A stretch of 64,000 nt of DNA from Hermetia illucens (GCF_905115235.1 NC_051852.1:147732027-147796026), one strand, 5' to 3'. Positions 21,417-33,839 are shown, counted from the stretch's first letter. Numbers and translations: made by a program. Notes: a model not told the origin generated them from the sequence alone.

Positions 21417-23330
21417 TCTACAGTTGCTATACTCCTCCAAGCCTGACGTTGACTGAATTCGAGGACATGCGGAACATACTAGTTTTGGATACAAAAGGAC
21501 GGAAACCAAAAGTCATCGCCGGTGATGTCAATGCATGGGCCACAGAATGAGGAAGTTCACTGACGAATGGAAGAGGGCGTTTTCTCTTGGAGGCTTTCGC
21601 GCAGTTAGATATCATATAGGCTAACGACGGACAGACTAACAATAATAATAATCGTTGGCGCAACAACCCATATTGGATCAAGGCGTTGAAGATTACAGTA
21701 CCGTGTAGGAGGCAATGTGGTCAGCATTGCGCTCGCCCGAGATTATTACCCTGATTTGACTCAGGTACTCATTCACATCTGAGTCGACTGGTATCCGACG
21801 GCAAATCCAGATACAAATTCCACTGTCACCAGTGAGATTTGAACCGCGACCTTCCGTAGGACAACCTAGTGCTCTAACCACTAAGCTATCCGGACACACA
21901 GATTAATACTTAATGGAAAAGGGGGCCCGGTTCGGTTGTGGATCTGACCTTTTTTAGTCCTGCACTAACTCACGATATATCCTGGACCGTCAGTGAACAG
22001 TATATCCACAGTGATTACCAGGCAATAGTCATTGACCTGAAGAACAAGTCAAGCGGTTGGAAATCTGCTCGTCCAAGAATGCGGAAAACGTCAGGTTGGT
22101 CTGCGAAAACAATTGACGAGCAAACATTCACAGATGTGTGGCTGGACCAGGTAAACCCTCGGAAACACCCCTCCATATCAAGGAGTGTATTGCGAAGGCA
22201 TGCGACTCATCGATGTGGAGACGTTATTCTTTCCCCAACAGAAGGCCCAACTGCTGGTGCAATAGTAATTGCCAGATTTCCGGTTGGTTTATCATCGGAC
22301 CAGACGAACGGCTCAGAGAACAATGAGTAGGATTGACCAGGAGGTGAAGCAACGAGCTAACAAGGAAGCCCGAAGAAACCTGAAGCTGGGTATAGAGCGA
22401 AGCAAGAGGGACTACTTCAAGCAACTCTGCGCAGAAGAAATTTTTCCAGGCCAATATCATAGTTCATTATTGAAATACAGAGCAACTTATACACCCATTT
22501 CCAAAAAAAAGGCGTTTTTCTGCGTTTTTGTTGCCTAAACTTGGTAAACCATCTTCCTACAGACCGATATATCTATTGGACACTATGGGGAAAATGTTGG
22601 AGCGAATAGTCTACAGCAGGCTGCTCCTGGCTGTAGAAAGTCTGGGAGGCTTATCAGACCACCAATTCGGCTTCCGTACGGCCAGATCAATCGTCGACGT
22701 CATCAAACTGGTCACTGGCTTAGCTGAAAATGCAATGCACAGAAAGGGTGGCACTAACAAATATTGTGCTGTGGTTACTCTTGACGTGCAAAATGCGTTC
22801 TTTGGAACCTTATAAAGGATCATTGGCAGCGATTGGTATACCCAGTTACTTAACTGCGCTAGTCGGCAGCTATTTAACAGATAGAAGGCTTTGGTGCCAC
22901 ACAGACAATTCTATTCTAGGATGGCTATTGTGGAACATCATGTATAATGAAGTTCGCAACGTCCCAATACGATAGTGGGTTACGTCGATGACAGCGGTGA
23001 TTGTTGTTGCAAAAGATCTGGCGGATGTGAAATCATATTCATCCGAAGCAATCACTGCTATAAAAAAGGGGCTGAAAATAGCAGGTCATGCACTCGCGGA
23101 GAAATAGAGAAAATAGAAAATAGAGGTGCTTATCACGAAGCGGCGTAAAGAAACCACTGCTCGTATCAGAATGGACAAGCACATCATCACTTTAAAGCCA
23201 GCAATTAAATACCTTGGAATGATGATAGATGTGAAGCTGAATTTCAGCAGCATTTAGAAAATGTTTGCATCAAGAGAGAGTGGTGCAGAGTGGTGAGATC
23301 AATACTGTTCTACGTATCACCGGGGGCGTG
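21417..23330 (+). mobile_element. R1-like LINE, 5'-truncated and decayed, with SINE insertion
   Basis: Begins in the endonuclease (LTEFEDMRNILVLDTKGRKP, then VIAGDVNAWATE at about 21515-21550). It continues after a SINE with SVVDLTFFSPALTHDISWTV (about 21930-21990) and HSDYQAIVIDL. RT follows: LDTMGKMLERIVYSRLL (about 22577), LSDHQFGFRTARSIVDVIKL (about 22650) and VVTLDVQNAF (about 22770), then KPAIKYLGMMIDVKLNF at about 23195. Segments between endonuclease and RT are lost, and stops and frameshifts are common. Confidence 0.8.
21640..21897 (-). mobile_element. tRNA-derived SINE copy inside an R1-like LINE
   Basis: Full head with A box (from about 21892) and B box, and an (AAT)n tail at 21640-21652. 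A near-perfect 9-bp direct repeat flanks it: ACAGACTAA at 21631-21639 and ACAGATTAA at 21898-21906. About 35 bp found in copy 1 are missing near the tail. Confidence 0.85.
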
Positions 23331-23479
23331 TCGACTGAGGTGAACCCCCTTTTTCCCCAAGACTTACTAATTGTCCAAAATTGTACGAAAGACAGCCAAA
23401 TGTACGACATTTGAGATGAAAACCGTGAACTTAATTGCTGACAGCAACGTTATTCTCTCTCTGCATTGTCAAGTAATAT

Positions 23480-23760
23480 CAGATTATTTATTTTTCACGT
23501 GATTGTGATTGTATAGCCTAGATATCATGACATACGGTTGTAATCTTGTCATCTGCCTTTTAAGGGTACCCTTAACCTGCACGTCGGGGGGGGTGCCAAT
23601 CGAATCGTCTCCTAACGACAAGCATGTGGAGGATACTCTTTTAGTAGTCGTCAGCAGCCGACAGTTTAACTTGCAGAATGGTGCATCTTTGATCTTTTTT
23701 ACGTCGTCTATAACGGATTCTTGACTGTTTAAATGTATTTCCAGGTGAAAGCACAAAAGG
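23480..23760 (-). mobile_element. LINE fragment upstream of an RNase H domain
   Basis: This stretch matches the right half of 30010-30450 (for example the segment with GACGACAAGCGT, and CAGCCGACGG) and overlaps in type with 24960-25185. On its own it shows no catalytic motif. It is assigned to the RNase H-bearing LINE through that match. Confidence 0.5.
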
Positions 23761-23834
23761 AATGATAGAGGAGACTTAGGCTACTAGAAATAACATTTGA
23801 CACTCTACATGGCAGCTAAAATTGGCCGAGAAAA

Positions 23835-24495
23835 CATTCATCATCAACGGCGCAACAACCGGTATCCGGTCTAGGCCCCGGTTGTGATTTTCGACCCTAG
23901 ATGGGAAAAATAATCAACGGTCTCAAAATTGTAGTCTTTATTCTTCCCGTTTGACCAGTGCGGTTTGATGTTGTTGATTGGTTGGTTTTCGGTGTTGACG
24001 TTGCCACCATATATTTTCTTTTGCCTTCATTGATGTGCAGCCCAAGATCTCACGCCGCCTGCTCGATCTGGATGAAGGCAGTTTGTACGTCTCGGGTCGT
24101 TCTTCCCATGATGTCGATATCGTCAGCATAGGAAAGTAGTTGGGTGGACTTAAAGAGGATCGTACCTCTTGCACCTCTTGCTGAGGTAATCAGCATCACG
24201 GAACACTTTTTCGAGGGCTAGGTTAAAGAGGACGCATGATAGGGCATCCCCTTGTCGTAGTTCGTTGTTGATGTTGAAAGGTCTCCAGAGTGATTCTGCT
24301 GCTTTTATCTGGCCTCGCACAATGGTCAGGGTCAGCCTAGTCATTCTTATCAATTTCATTGTGATACCAAATTCTCTCATCGCCGTGTACACTTTTACCC
24401 TGGCAATGCTGTCATAGGCGGCTTTGAAGTCGATGAAAATATAGTACAACTGATGACCATATTCCAACAAATATCGCTTGCCACAAACAGACAAT
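23835..24495 (-). mobile_element. RTE-A LINE copy with internal deletion
   Basis: RT pieces on the minus strand: FIDFKAAYDSIARVKVYTAM at about 24440-24380, then NINNELRQGDALSCVLFNLA at about 24275-24215. The 45-bp 3' end (TCATCATCAACGGCGCAACAACC at 23839 on) is joined directly to sequence that in the 62-kb copy lies about 580 bp further in. The C-terminal third of the ORF is therefore missing. Confidence 0.8.
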
Positions 24496-24959
24496 CTAAT
24501 GTGGGAATAATTCTATAACCATAAGTACAAATTACGAGAGCGTTCAGAGTTTGGTATTCGTGCCGATGCCAACGAAAGATGTGTCAGTAATTCCATAACA
24601 GCTATCGCCCAGTGAAGTGGAAGTACTTCAGCGATTGACCGCCATGGCCGTTGCCATCAGCATGTAGCAAGCATGTAAACACATTCTCTCTTTTATGATG
24701 AAATGTAAATGATTCCAGTGTAAGACGTCGTAGTAGTCTGAGCGAATCTCCCAAATATAATAAATACACATTTATTGAGGTATTTTCGGCATATTTCGCA
24801 GTAGAATTCCTCCAGCAAAGTAACGTAGTAGTAATATACAAACGTCATTGCTCAAGTCGCTACAGATTAAACGCTACATACTCAACATATATTTAGTTGC
24901 ACGAAAAACCAAATCGATCGGTTACCATTTCTCCTTAATAATGCGCTGAAAAAGTGCGC
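24496..24959. other. Unassigned interval
   Basis: No known family recognised. It may be old intergenic sequence between LINE pieces. Confidence 0.25.
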
Positions 24960-25185
24960 GGGCATACCAACTTCCAATCAGGGTTAAGGGATTTGGAATT
25001 CACTGGTTGGGCCTAAATTACTTAATAGCCACTTGGCCGTCGATCAGAATAGCAATGTTCTGCCCGTATAACTCCCTTGGAGAAGAAGGCAGATTTAGAT
25101 GCCGCGACGTATGATTACAATCTCGTCGTCCGAAATTTAGAAGAGAGTGCCAATCGAACCATTTTCTAGCAATAAGCGTGAAGAG
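24960..25185 (-). mobile_element. LINE RNase H domain fragment
   Basis: The minus strand reads SSPRELYGQNIAILIDGQVA, where ILxDxQxAIK is the second catalytic Asp block of a LINE RNase H. The same block occurs at about 30060-30080. It abuts an RTE-A 3' end at 25190. Confidence 0.55.
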
Positions 25186-25189
25186 AATC

Positions 25190-25335
25190 ATCATCATCAA
25201 CGGCGCAAAGACCGGTATCCGGTCTAGGCCTGCCTTAATAAGAACTCCAGACATCCCGATTTTGCGCCGAGGTCCACCAATTCGATATCCCTAAAGCTGT
25301 CTGGCGTCCTGACCTACGCCATCGCTCCATCTAAA
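25190..25335 (-). mobile_element. RTE-A LINE 3' end (about 145 bp)
   Basis: Begins with ATCATCATCATCAACGGCGC and continues through GGTATCCGGTCTAGG to the CCATCGCTCCATCT segment. This is nearly identical to 61951-62100. It is a severely 5'-truncated insertion. Confidence 0.85.
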
Positions 25336-25569
25336 TAAGTTGGTAGAAAAGAAAGGTACAGATACACATTCTAGGGGCCGCCCAATTGCTTAATCTTTTG
25401 TGTATTTGAGCCTTTATGGACTAACTTAGAGTAAAATATTTTGGAAATAGATTTGGGTGGACCGAAACAAATTTGGAAATTGTTGGAAAGATTTTTTGAA
25501 AAAAGAATGAAAGCTTTAGTTAAAAATTTTTAAATTTTAGTACAACGCTCCCCCAATTAAGCTAATGAT

Positions 25570-27124
25570 CTCATTATCATCATCAACGACGTAAGAGCCG
25601 GTATCCGGTCTAGGCCTGCCTTAATAAGGAACTCCAGACATCTCAGTTTTACGCCGATGTCCACGAATTCGATATCACTAAAAGCTGTCTGGCGTCCTGA
25701 CCTACGCCATCGTTCCATCTTAGGCAGGGTCTGCCTCGTTTTCTTTTTCTACCTTAGATATTGCCCTTATAGACTTTCCGGGCTGGATCATCCTAATCCA
25801 TACGGATTAAGTGACCCGCACACCGTAACCTGTTGAGCCGGATTTTATCCACAACCGAACGGCCATGATATCGATCATATACAATATTTCGTCGTTATGT
25901 AGGCGACGAAATCGTCCATCCTCAGGGGATTCTTCTCTTGAATGCGCTCAAGAGTTCGCAATTTTTCTTGCTAAGAAGCCAAGTCTCCGAAGAATACATG
26001 ACGATTGGCGATATCATTGTGTTGTACAGTAAGAGCTTTGACCCTATGGTGAGACGTTTGGCGCGAAATAGTTTTTGTAAGCTGAAATAGGCTCTGTTGG
26101 CTGCCAACAATCGTACGCAGACTTCGCTGCCGCAGCTTCGACCCTAAGTAGGAGAAATTATTAGCGGTATCAAAGTTGCAGTCTTCTATCTTCATTTTTT
26201 TCCTTTGACCAGTACGATTCGATTTTGTTCGTTCCTTTAGTGTTGGCGCTGAAGTTGTCACCATGTACTTCGTCTTGCCTTCATTAATGTGCAGCCCAAG
26301 ATCTCGCGCCGCCTACTCTATCTGGCGTAGAACTTGAAGAGGGTGGTGCCTCTCGCATTCACATCGGAATCGCGAATCACTTTCCCCAGGGCCAGGTTGA
26401 AGAGGACGCATGATAGGGCATCCCTTTGTCGTAGATCGTTGTTGATGTTGAATGGTCTCGAGAATGATCCTGCTGCTTTTATCTGGCCTCGCACATTGGT
26501 CAGGGTCAGCCTAGTCAGTCCTATCAATTTCGTCGGGATACCGAATTCTCTCATGGCCGTGTACAGTTTTACCCTGGCTATGCTATCATAGGCGGCTTTA
26601 AAGTCGATGAAGAAATGGTGCAACTTATGATCACATTCCAAAAGTTTTTCCATCGCTTGCCGTAAAGAGAAAATCTGATCTTTTGCTGATTTGCTTCGAG
26701 TGAAGCCTCTTTGGTATGGGCCAATGATGTTCTGGGCGTATGGGGCTATCCGGCCTAGCAAGATAGAGGAGAATATCTTATAGATGGTACTCAGCAACGT
26801 GATACCTATATAATTGCTGCACTGTGTGATATCTCCCTTTTTATATATGAGACAGATAATGCCTCGTTGCCAATCGTCAGGCATTGATTCGCTGTCCCAT
26901 ACCTTGAGCACAAGTTGATGAACCAATTGGTGTAACTGGTCGCCTCCATTAACCAATTCGGCTGTAATTCCATCGGCTCCTGGCGACTTATGGTTTTTAA
27001 GCCGATGAATTGCACGAACTGTTTCTTCTATGCTTGGTGGTGGCAGTATTTGTCCGTCGTCTTCAGTTGGCGGGACCTCCAACTCGCCGATGTTCTGGTT
27101 GTTCAGTAGCTCATCAAAGTACTA
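25570..27124 (-). mobile_element. RTE-A LINE copy, 5'-truncated
   Basis: The minus strand is open from 27082 to 26318 (254 codons). RT blocks are KSPGADGITAELV, CSNYIGITLLSTIYKIFSSI, QRGFTRSKSAKDQ and HFFIDFKAAYDSIARVKLY, then LRQRDALSCVLFN. The YADD region is deleted at about 26330. The C-terminal part (FSYLGSKLRQRSL) and the 3' end with ATCATCATCAACG at 25577 follow. Its 5' end abuts a Ty3/gypsy fossil at 27125. Confidence 0.85.
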
Positions 27125-27730
27125 AACAAGGTACAAAGTATCTTGCTGAAGGAATTCCAGAAATATAGCATCCACCAGTTGTTGTTTGATGGTCTCAAAC
27201 CCCTGGACAGCCTCGGAAGACCACTTAATCAGGGGGAGATCTTTGACATTCGAGCCAGACAACTAGGCGTTAAGGATCGACTGATGGTGGGCAGCTTGGG
27301 CAAGAAAAGACGATAAAAGTTTAACATGCCCAAGAACCTTCTCAGATCCCTAACAGCTTTCGGTAGCGGCAAGCTCAAAATCGTTTGCACGTTGACTGGA
27401 CCCGATTGAATGTCTTCAGGAGTAATCAGGGGGCCGAGAAATCTCACTTCCGATTGTAGGAATTTACATTTCTCCCTCGTTAAGTACTAGGCCGGCCTCA
27501 GGGGGACGCTGAAAAATGCAGTCGAGGTGCTCTAAATGGTCGGACTCGGAGAAAAACACGACGACGTGGAGGCATCGCAGCACAGAGTGGATGAACCTCT
27601 GGAAGGTTTGCGCCGCATTGCGCAGTCCGAAAGTCATCCTAATAAATTCGAAGAATTTGAGAGTTGTGTGCCGTGTTCGGAATATCTTCGGGAGAGATAC
27701 AGAGATTTGATGGTATGCCTTACCTAAAGC
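27125..27730 (-). mobile_element. Ty3/gypsy fossil fragment (RT to RNase H)
   Basis: A minus-strand fragment covers the end of the reverse transcriptase and the start of RNase H of a Ty3/gypsy element, of the same general type as the copy at 18.3-21.35 kb. Both ends are missing. It is broken and old. Confidence 0.7.
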
Positions 27731-27929
27731 CGATAAAATACAACACCTTGCATTAGAGTGCGCAAAATCGTGTACGAGTGGAATGGGGTATCGGCTTGAA
27801 ATCGTCTGGACATTTAGACGTCTTCAAAATTCCTCTATAGGAAGCTTGTGTGTTTGAGGTGGGGGAGAGGCAGAAACTCTGAACACCTCTTAGACGACCC
27901 TAGTGGTACATTATACTAGATTCTCCCGA

Positions 27930-29170
27930 CTAACGGAATATAATAGATTCGTTTATGTATCGCAGGATTTCCGTTAGTGGATGTGATGCTGCCCACTGCA
28001 CATCAGCACCAAACTTTTGATGGCTGATGCATCCATAGGCGGGGCACTCACATAGAAAATGTTCCGTGAATTCCGTTTCTTTTTTACAGGATTGACACGT
28101 ATCATCTTGGAGAATTCCTACTCTGAACATATGCCCAGCTAATAAATTATAACCAGTCAGGACGAGGATGATCCAGCCCCACAAGTCTATAAAGGCAATA
28201 TCTCTGGTAAAAATAAAAGACGAAGCAGACCCTACCTGAGATGGAGCGGTGGCGTAGGCCAGGACGCCAGACAGCTATTAGGGATATTGAATTGGTGGAC
28301 CTCGGCGTAAAACCGCAGACCTAGATCGGATACCGATTGCTGCCGATTGATGATGATCCGGGCATGGAAGAAATTGAACACCCTTGCTTCCCTCTACACC
28401 ACAATGAGCGGGTACCCAGAGTATTTTCACCGTATTAAATCTAGAAATAGAGTTCAATCGATTTCTACATTCCAAAACGACTGCTCAACGCCCTCAATGC
28501 AGCTTGACTATCGCTACAGATGTCCTTCCGTCAATCATCCAAGTTGCCGCCTTAGGATCGCATACCCTTCAGCCTAAAAGACCATTGCATATTGTCCCAC
28601 GGGAAAAGCACACTTCTCCTTTTTATTCGAGAGATAGGCTCCTGCTCCAGAGCCCTGTCCTGTTTTTGAGCCATCGCTGCATAAGACGTCAGTCTTCCCT
28701 GACACGCTTTCTTCCGGTTCGCCCCGTTTTTTCCTCGTTTCAAGATAACTTCAATGAACATCCGCGAATTAGAGAGCGTTGCGAAAACTGGATTCAATTC
28801 TGCCAATAACTCTTCTAATGCTCTGTGCCCCCCACATCCGTTGTTTCCCCATAGAACTAATCGAATTAGTCTATGAGCTGCTCTCATTGTAGTGCTTTGA
28901 ATATACAAATCCAAGGGCTGCAGATTGAATAATATATTCAAAGCTGCGCCGGATGTCATGGTCATGGCACCGGTGGTGCCCAGACACACATTTATGTGTA
29001 GTATGACTAATTTACAGCGAAAACGCTTTTGTTTCACCTTAACCCACCACACTACGGATGCGTAAGGGAACATCGGCCTAATGATAGCAACCTATATCCA
29101 CATTACTACTTGAGCCTGACCTAAGTCCCCACGTCGAGGCGAAGGTCCATTTATACAGCTCAGCGTTCAA
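27930..29170 (-). mobile_element. LINE with RNase H (I-like), 3' half, interrupted by RTE-A
   Basis: The minus strand shows MFPYASVVWWVKVKQKRFRC at 29073-29015 (end of RT), then a run of 174 open codons. RNase H pieces follow: CRNRLNSISRF and TVKILWVPAHCGVEG at about 28470-28385. The C-terminal Cys/His block TCQSCKKETEFTEHFLCECP lies at about 28108-28050. A plus-strand RTE-A piece at 28156-28358 splits the RNase H from the C-terminus. Confidence 0.7.
28156..28358 (+). mobile_element. RTE-A LINE 3' end inserted in another LINE
   Basis: Reads the RTE-A C-terminus (DEDDPA-like segment, then KVYKGNI, RRRGRP) and ends in TTGATGATGATCC. It lies in opposite orientation to the surrounding RNase H-bearing LINE. 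Part of the host LINE is missing at the junction. Confidence 0.75.
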
Positions 29171-29279
29171 TCTTTAAAGGAAGCTTAATAGAAACAAACA
29201 CGCGCAACATTCTCGGTAACTGATCTATATTTGATCTCCTAGGAAGTAACGAGGAAATAAATAGATGCATTCAAGACCC

Positions 29280-29560
29280 CTCTTGCTGAGATAAGGTGAA
29301 AAAACACCCACAAGAAAACCATCTAGGCGACTTCGATGAGGAATTTGCTGCCGCGAGTTTCAGTGTTTGCCGTGTTAAATTATGATGCCGCAATACGAGA
29401 AGAATCGAAACTTCAGCGCCTGTATCGACTAGGTAGTTGGACCAACTCAAGGTTTCGTAAATTACGAGGCCACGAAGTGCTGTATTTACGGTAGTATTCG
29501 TCAAAACTCCCAGCAAGTCTGATTTATTGGTTAGAAATTGCAGGGGATTGCACATTTCGT
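29280..29560 (-). mobile_element. Ty3/gypsy fossil, protease fragment
   Basis: A short minus-strand piece of a Ty3/gypsy aspartic protease, related to the protease part at 19.1 kb. It is a broken remnant with no other domains attached. Confidence 0.65.
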
Positions 29561-29729
29561 GTCGATTTCATCCAACAGTACCAGTATGCCCCGGGTTTTC
29601 CGAATATCCCGAGGGCCTACTACCCGATCGTCCATTTCGGCATACGGAGATGTAGAATCTCCAGATAGTTTTCGTAGCTATCCCTAGCTTCCCTAAGTCA
29701 TAATTTAGCCTGCACTGACCAGTTTACTA

Positions 29730-30450
29730 CTATGATCCGAAAGATCTTCTTGACCGACTGTTCCATTCCCGGTAAATACGCCCAGTATAGATCTCGTCCG
29801 ATTCTCTTCGTTTTTCAGCATAGTAGCTATGAACCCATTTCGGACTCTGCAAAATGACTCTAACCCGTGCAGCGGCGTTCCTCCTCTTTTCCTGGTCAGT
29901 TCTTCCGCTGCCCAATTGCCTTCTTACCCAATATGGCCTGGAACGCGGAGTATCCAGATCTTGTTGACCGAGCCGAACGTGTTCAGTTCTTTAAGACATT
30001 CCCATAAGAGTTTGGAATTCACCTGATAGGACCTAAGTACCTTATTAGTCGACTGTCGGTTAAAATAGTAATGTTCTGCCCCCTATGGTCCCTTTCGGGA
30101 TTGAAGGAGGCACCATCTGTCTACGGCGTATATATTCAGTTAGACCTAGATAACACGACGTATGTTTGCAGTCTCGTCATCCGACATTTAGAAGATGTCT
30201 TTATGTGTATGTTGCTAGTTTTGACAGTACAAATCGAACCATTTACTGACGACAAGCGTATGGAGAATACTCTTTAGTAATCATCTCCAGCCGACGGCTT
30301 ATCTTGCAGATTGTTACCATTTTTTAAGTCTCCTTGAACGGATTCCAACTGTTAAAAGTTATTTGCAGGTAAAAGCAGAGCTGAAGAGATGGAAGACGAA
30401 ACTTAGGACGCTAGGAATAGCAGTTCACACTACAAGGCAGATGAAACTCG
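29730..30450 (-). mobile_element. LINE RNase H domain fragment
   Basis: The minus strand shows GTIGGRTLLF-type sequence before a degenerate TDSR block at about 30060. VNKIWILRVPGHIG lies at about 29975-29930, then NWAAEELTRKRRNAA. The WxPGHxGxxGN motif with following Ala/Glu is typical of LINE RNase H. The right half repeats in 23480-23760. Confidence 0.6.
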
Positions 30451-31899
30451 CTGAGAAAGCTTTGCTGAAGACAAACATTATCGACAAAATCCTTTTATAT
30501 GACCGAGCGGAAGCCAACAGATATAGCTGGAGACGTGTCTAGAAAACTAACAAAGCGGATTATGGAGCGTGAAATCAAGTGCTACCCGGTGTTAATGGAA
30601 TCTCTTCGGAAGGCTCATCGAACTAACAGAATCTGTAGCTCCAAAGTTTAGCTACCTTAAAAGACATTATTTGGGACCCTGCCATATTGATGCTGCAAGA
30701 AACAACTCCTTGAGAAATGGTACCGACTCCTAGACATCACCGTGGACAAGTTTTATCAGCGAATAAGACGCTGAAGTGACCAGTTGGTTAGGGAAAGGGT
30801 ACATTGGCCTGTTCTTCGGAATTTCTCTGTGGGGCTGCAGTAGGTTTCTTGTAGACTCGCAAGGTGTTCTGTTCTTTGCTTTAAGTATGAAGGATCCTTG
30901 GGCATTTCTATTCATGACCATTGACGATGACCCTCCTTCTGAGACGTTTGCCAAGTAAGGGCTCGTCTTCACAATGTTACAAGGAGCGAAATGCATGGAT
31001 ACCTAACTTCCCAATTGGTCTCCAAAGTTAGGTCAAAAATCAGTCCACGCTATTGAACCGAAATACCAATTTTACTGCATATTTTCCTAGAAAGTAAGTG
31101 CTTTAAACCCTTCAGTGAAAGCGCCTCCAACGCAACGATTCCCGGCCAAGGTTGCTGCACACCATTTACGCGGACATTAAACTCCTCACCTAGATCCGTC
31201 CCCAAGTCTAGTCTTCCCCAAATGGCAACGTAAACAAACCCACACGCACTGCATCCATCCCAACTAGGCAGGAAGCGAAATCTCATTTTGGAAGTTGCCA
31301 AAAACGACACACGGCCTCACGCGACAAAACAAATCCAACCTCCTCGCGCCGTCCCTCCATTGTTGCCTTCGTTCCGCGCTTGCAGCTACTTCAAAATGGG
31401 GCTCTCACCTTCTTGCGTTCCACTCAATTTCCTGCCGCATCCATACGTCACACACAAAAATCACAAAATCCACTTGAATCCAGACACGTTCACGCACAGA
31501 ATTCGCGATAAAGTTCAGCCGTAGGACATCTTAAAAGACGGCAAAATTTGCAAAAATATAAGCGGCGTCCATCGAACGGCGTTCCCGAGTTGAAATTGTC
31601 TTGTTCAGTCTTTCTTTTTCTTTCGTTGTTTCAAACGACGGACAACCGACGCAATGCGATCGGTCGCGAATGCAAACAAGTGTCCGAGGAATCTACCCGA
31701 CCGACACACGAGAGCATTTTTCGGGCAGTTTGAAAATAAAGGGGAAATGGCGCCTTGGTCGTAAAAAGGACATTTCAATGGACATTCTCTGTTGATATCC
31801 TTCAGACATTATTCTAGCGACAACGGACACATATCAAGGTTTTAGTTTTTCAAAATTATTCAATGAATCGGAAAAATACACAACCGAATCTGGCTTATT
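30451..31899. other. Intergenic, nothing firm
   Basis: No known gene or mobile element recognised. An open frame on the minus strand (31310-31050) starts MSFLATSKMRFRFLPSWDGC and has no domain I know. Sequence becomes AT-rich towards Vps25. Confidence 0.3.
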
Positions 31900-32077
31900 T
31901 CATGCGATAAAATTTAGACCAATTCGTTTCGAATCGGGCATCCCGTGCTTTCGGGCGCTTCCAACAGCTGCTCTTCGTCGGATTATTTTCGCGTACTAGC
32001 GTGACCTCATCTCGGAGAACTGGAGAAATGTCAAAATAACTGGGTTGCGGCTGAAAATTCAAAACAAATCGGCGAAG
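31900..32077 (+). promoter_or_regulatory. Vps25 5' flank
   Basis: Non-coding sequence immediately upstream of the Vps25 start codon, which must carry its 5' untranslated region. No TATA box is evident. Confidence 0.35.
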
Positions 32078-32871
32078 ATGGCAGATTTCGACTGGCCATG
32101 GGAATATAATTTCCCACCGTTTTTCACGTGAGTATAATTGGTAAAACAGTGTCGAACGTAGATTTTGAGCTGTTGGTGTCTCCAAGTTTCTGTTAATTCA
32201 ATTTTGTATGCTATTCCGCATTGTTTATTGCCCATCCTTCGTCGAAGGATGTCTGACTCATACCACCGTCCCTTCTCGTTATCCTTTCTTCCACACCCTC
32301 GACTACAGAAATTGGATTGCCCGGAAATGAAATTTTAACTGAAACTCTCCCCAATCTTGCAATAAAAGACACTAATATCAACCCTTCTCCCATTCATAGT
32401 CTCCAACCGAACAACGAAACCCGCACCCGCCAACTGACCGTCTGGAACAATCTCACTCGCAACTACTACAAGCACCGCAACCAGAGCAGCCTCGACATCA
32501 ACGAGGACTCGCCGCTGTTCTGCAATAATGCCCTCAAACGACGTCTCCCCACCGAAGGACGGCTGGCCGTAATGGAGCACTTGCAAGGCACCGGTCACGC
32601 TGCTCCGCTGGACAAACGACGAACCAATTGGCAGGTCTACTGGCACACCCTCGACGAATGGGCCAAGATCATCTACGACTGGTCGCAGAGAACGGGTCAG
32701 ACCAACTCCGTGTGCACCATCTACGAAATATCGAACGGCGACAACTCGGTGGGGGAGGAGTTCCACGAGCTAGACCAGGATGTGGTCTTGAAGGCGCTGA
32801 AGTTGCTAGAGGAGCAGGGAAAGTGCGAACTGATGCTGTTTGACGATAGCCAGGGCGTAAAGTTCTTTTGA
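32078..32871 (+). CDS. Vps25: Vps25, ESCRT-II subunit, two exons
   Basis: Vacuolar protein sorting 25 is a subunit of ESCRT-II, which works at endosomes to sort ubiquitinated cargo and recruit ESCRT-III. Exons are 32078-32127 and 32400-32871, joined in phase 2 across a 272-bp intron (GTGAGT donor, TTCATAG acceptor), giving 173 residues. Human VPS25 has 176. The N-terminus MADFDWPWEYNFPPFF carries the family's PPFF motif. LQPNNETRTRQL follows exactly at the exon join. Two winged-helix domains fill the rest, with conserved WxHTLDEWAKIIYDW, GQTNSVCTIYEI and the C-terminal GVKFF. An AATAAA signal lies at 32924-32929. The frame is intact and very likely functional. Confidence 0.97.
32128..32399 (+). 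other. Vps25: Vps25 intron (272 bp)
   Basis: GTGAGT donor and a CATTCATAG acceptor. Removal joins AC+T to give Thr in PPFFT-LQPN, the order seen in the human protein. The 184-codon frame that starts inside the intron at 32317 is an artefact of missing this splice. Confidence 0.93.
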
Positions 32872-32929
32872 AGATTTAAGGGGGTTGGTTTATTGTGCTA
32901 TGAATGTGTCGCGTTATGTTGTTAATAAA

Positions 32930-33839
32930 TTGAATTTATGCCAAGACTTTCACAACACTTTCACTTTGGGCGTGGAAGGAACTTTGTCGTCCTGAAACAA
33001 GAGAATTCGAGAAAAACTCGTGGTCATAACCCCCCTTGAAAATTATAGCCCTCGAAATGTTGTTTTTAATGCCATCCTGGTAACGTTTGAATTTTGAACC
33101 CTACCTCGTGACGGGGAGAGGATGGGGAGGAAGTGTAGAAAGAAGAGGAAGGCCTTCTTTCTAATTCCGTTAAAGAATTGCTGCGGTTACTCCCCCACTC
33201 ACCGAAAAAGGAGGGCACCTCAAAATCGGGCTATTTTCATGTCAAAAAGGTATGATCCATCTTTGGATTTAAAGGAGAGTTTGGAGGGGAAGCTGGAAAT
33301 CCTCTCTCTGAATCCCCCATGAAAAACCGTAGTGGTCACCTCCTCTATAAAAATGATCGCGCTTCAAATAAGGGGAGAGGAGAAAGAGCGCATGTAAAAG
33401 GAATAATGTCTAACACCGCTGAAGAATTGTGACGATCATTTCCCATTAAAAGCTTATGGCGCCCAAAAACGGCTCTTTTCGTATCGTTAACAAGCTCATT
33501 GAAAGAGCAACCAACATCGTCACGGTGTGCAAGGAGGTTAAAGAGGGACGGCGCCCCCTTCCAACCGCACCCACACGGAGCGCCGTAACTTTTCAAGGAG
33601 TGATGACCACCATGGGTTTTTAATTGGGATAGAAAGGTGGAGCCTTCTTCGTCCTAGAAATCCCTTTTACCCTCCTCCCTCCGGAGTTGTTTTTATTTTA
33701 ATTAAATATTATTTTTTTAAATTAAATTCAATTTCTTACGCTTTTCAGTATGTACAAATCTTTCACTTAAATTCTCACCATAAACCGATCCCTTGTTATC
33801 ATCTCTCGGCTTTTCTCTACACCTTTGAAACCAAGAGTT
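32930..33839. other. Intergenic, nothing firm
   Basis: Downstream flank of Vps25. Repetitive-looking purine-rich sequence lies at 33100-33600, but no known family and no gene was recognised. Confidence 0.3.

Noticed and set aside
31050-31310. Minus-strand gene starting MSFLATSKMRFRF upstream of Vps25
   Set aside because: No known domain, no splice support and a length compatible with chance. Left as unassigned.
32317-32871. 184-codon frame starting MPGNEILTETLP as the Vps25 start
   Set aside because: The first 28 codons are intron. The true N-terminus (MADFDWPWEYNF) lies at 32078 and joins in phase at 32400.
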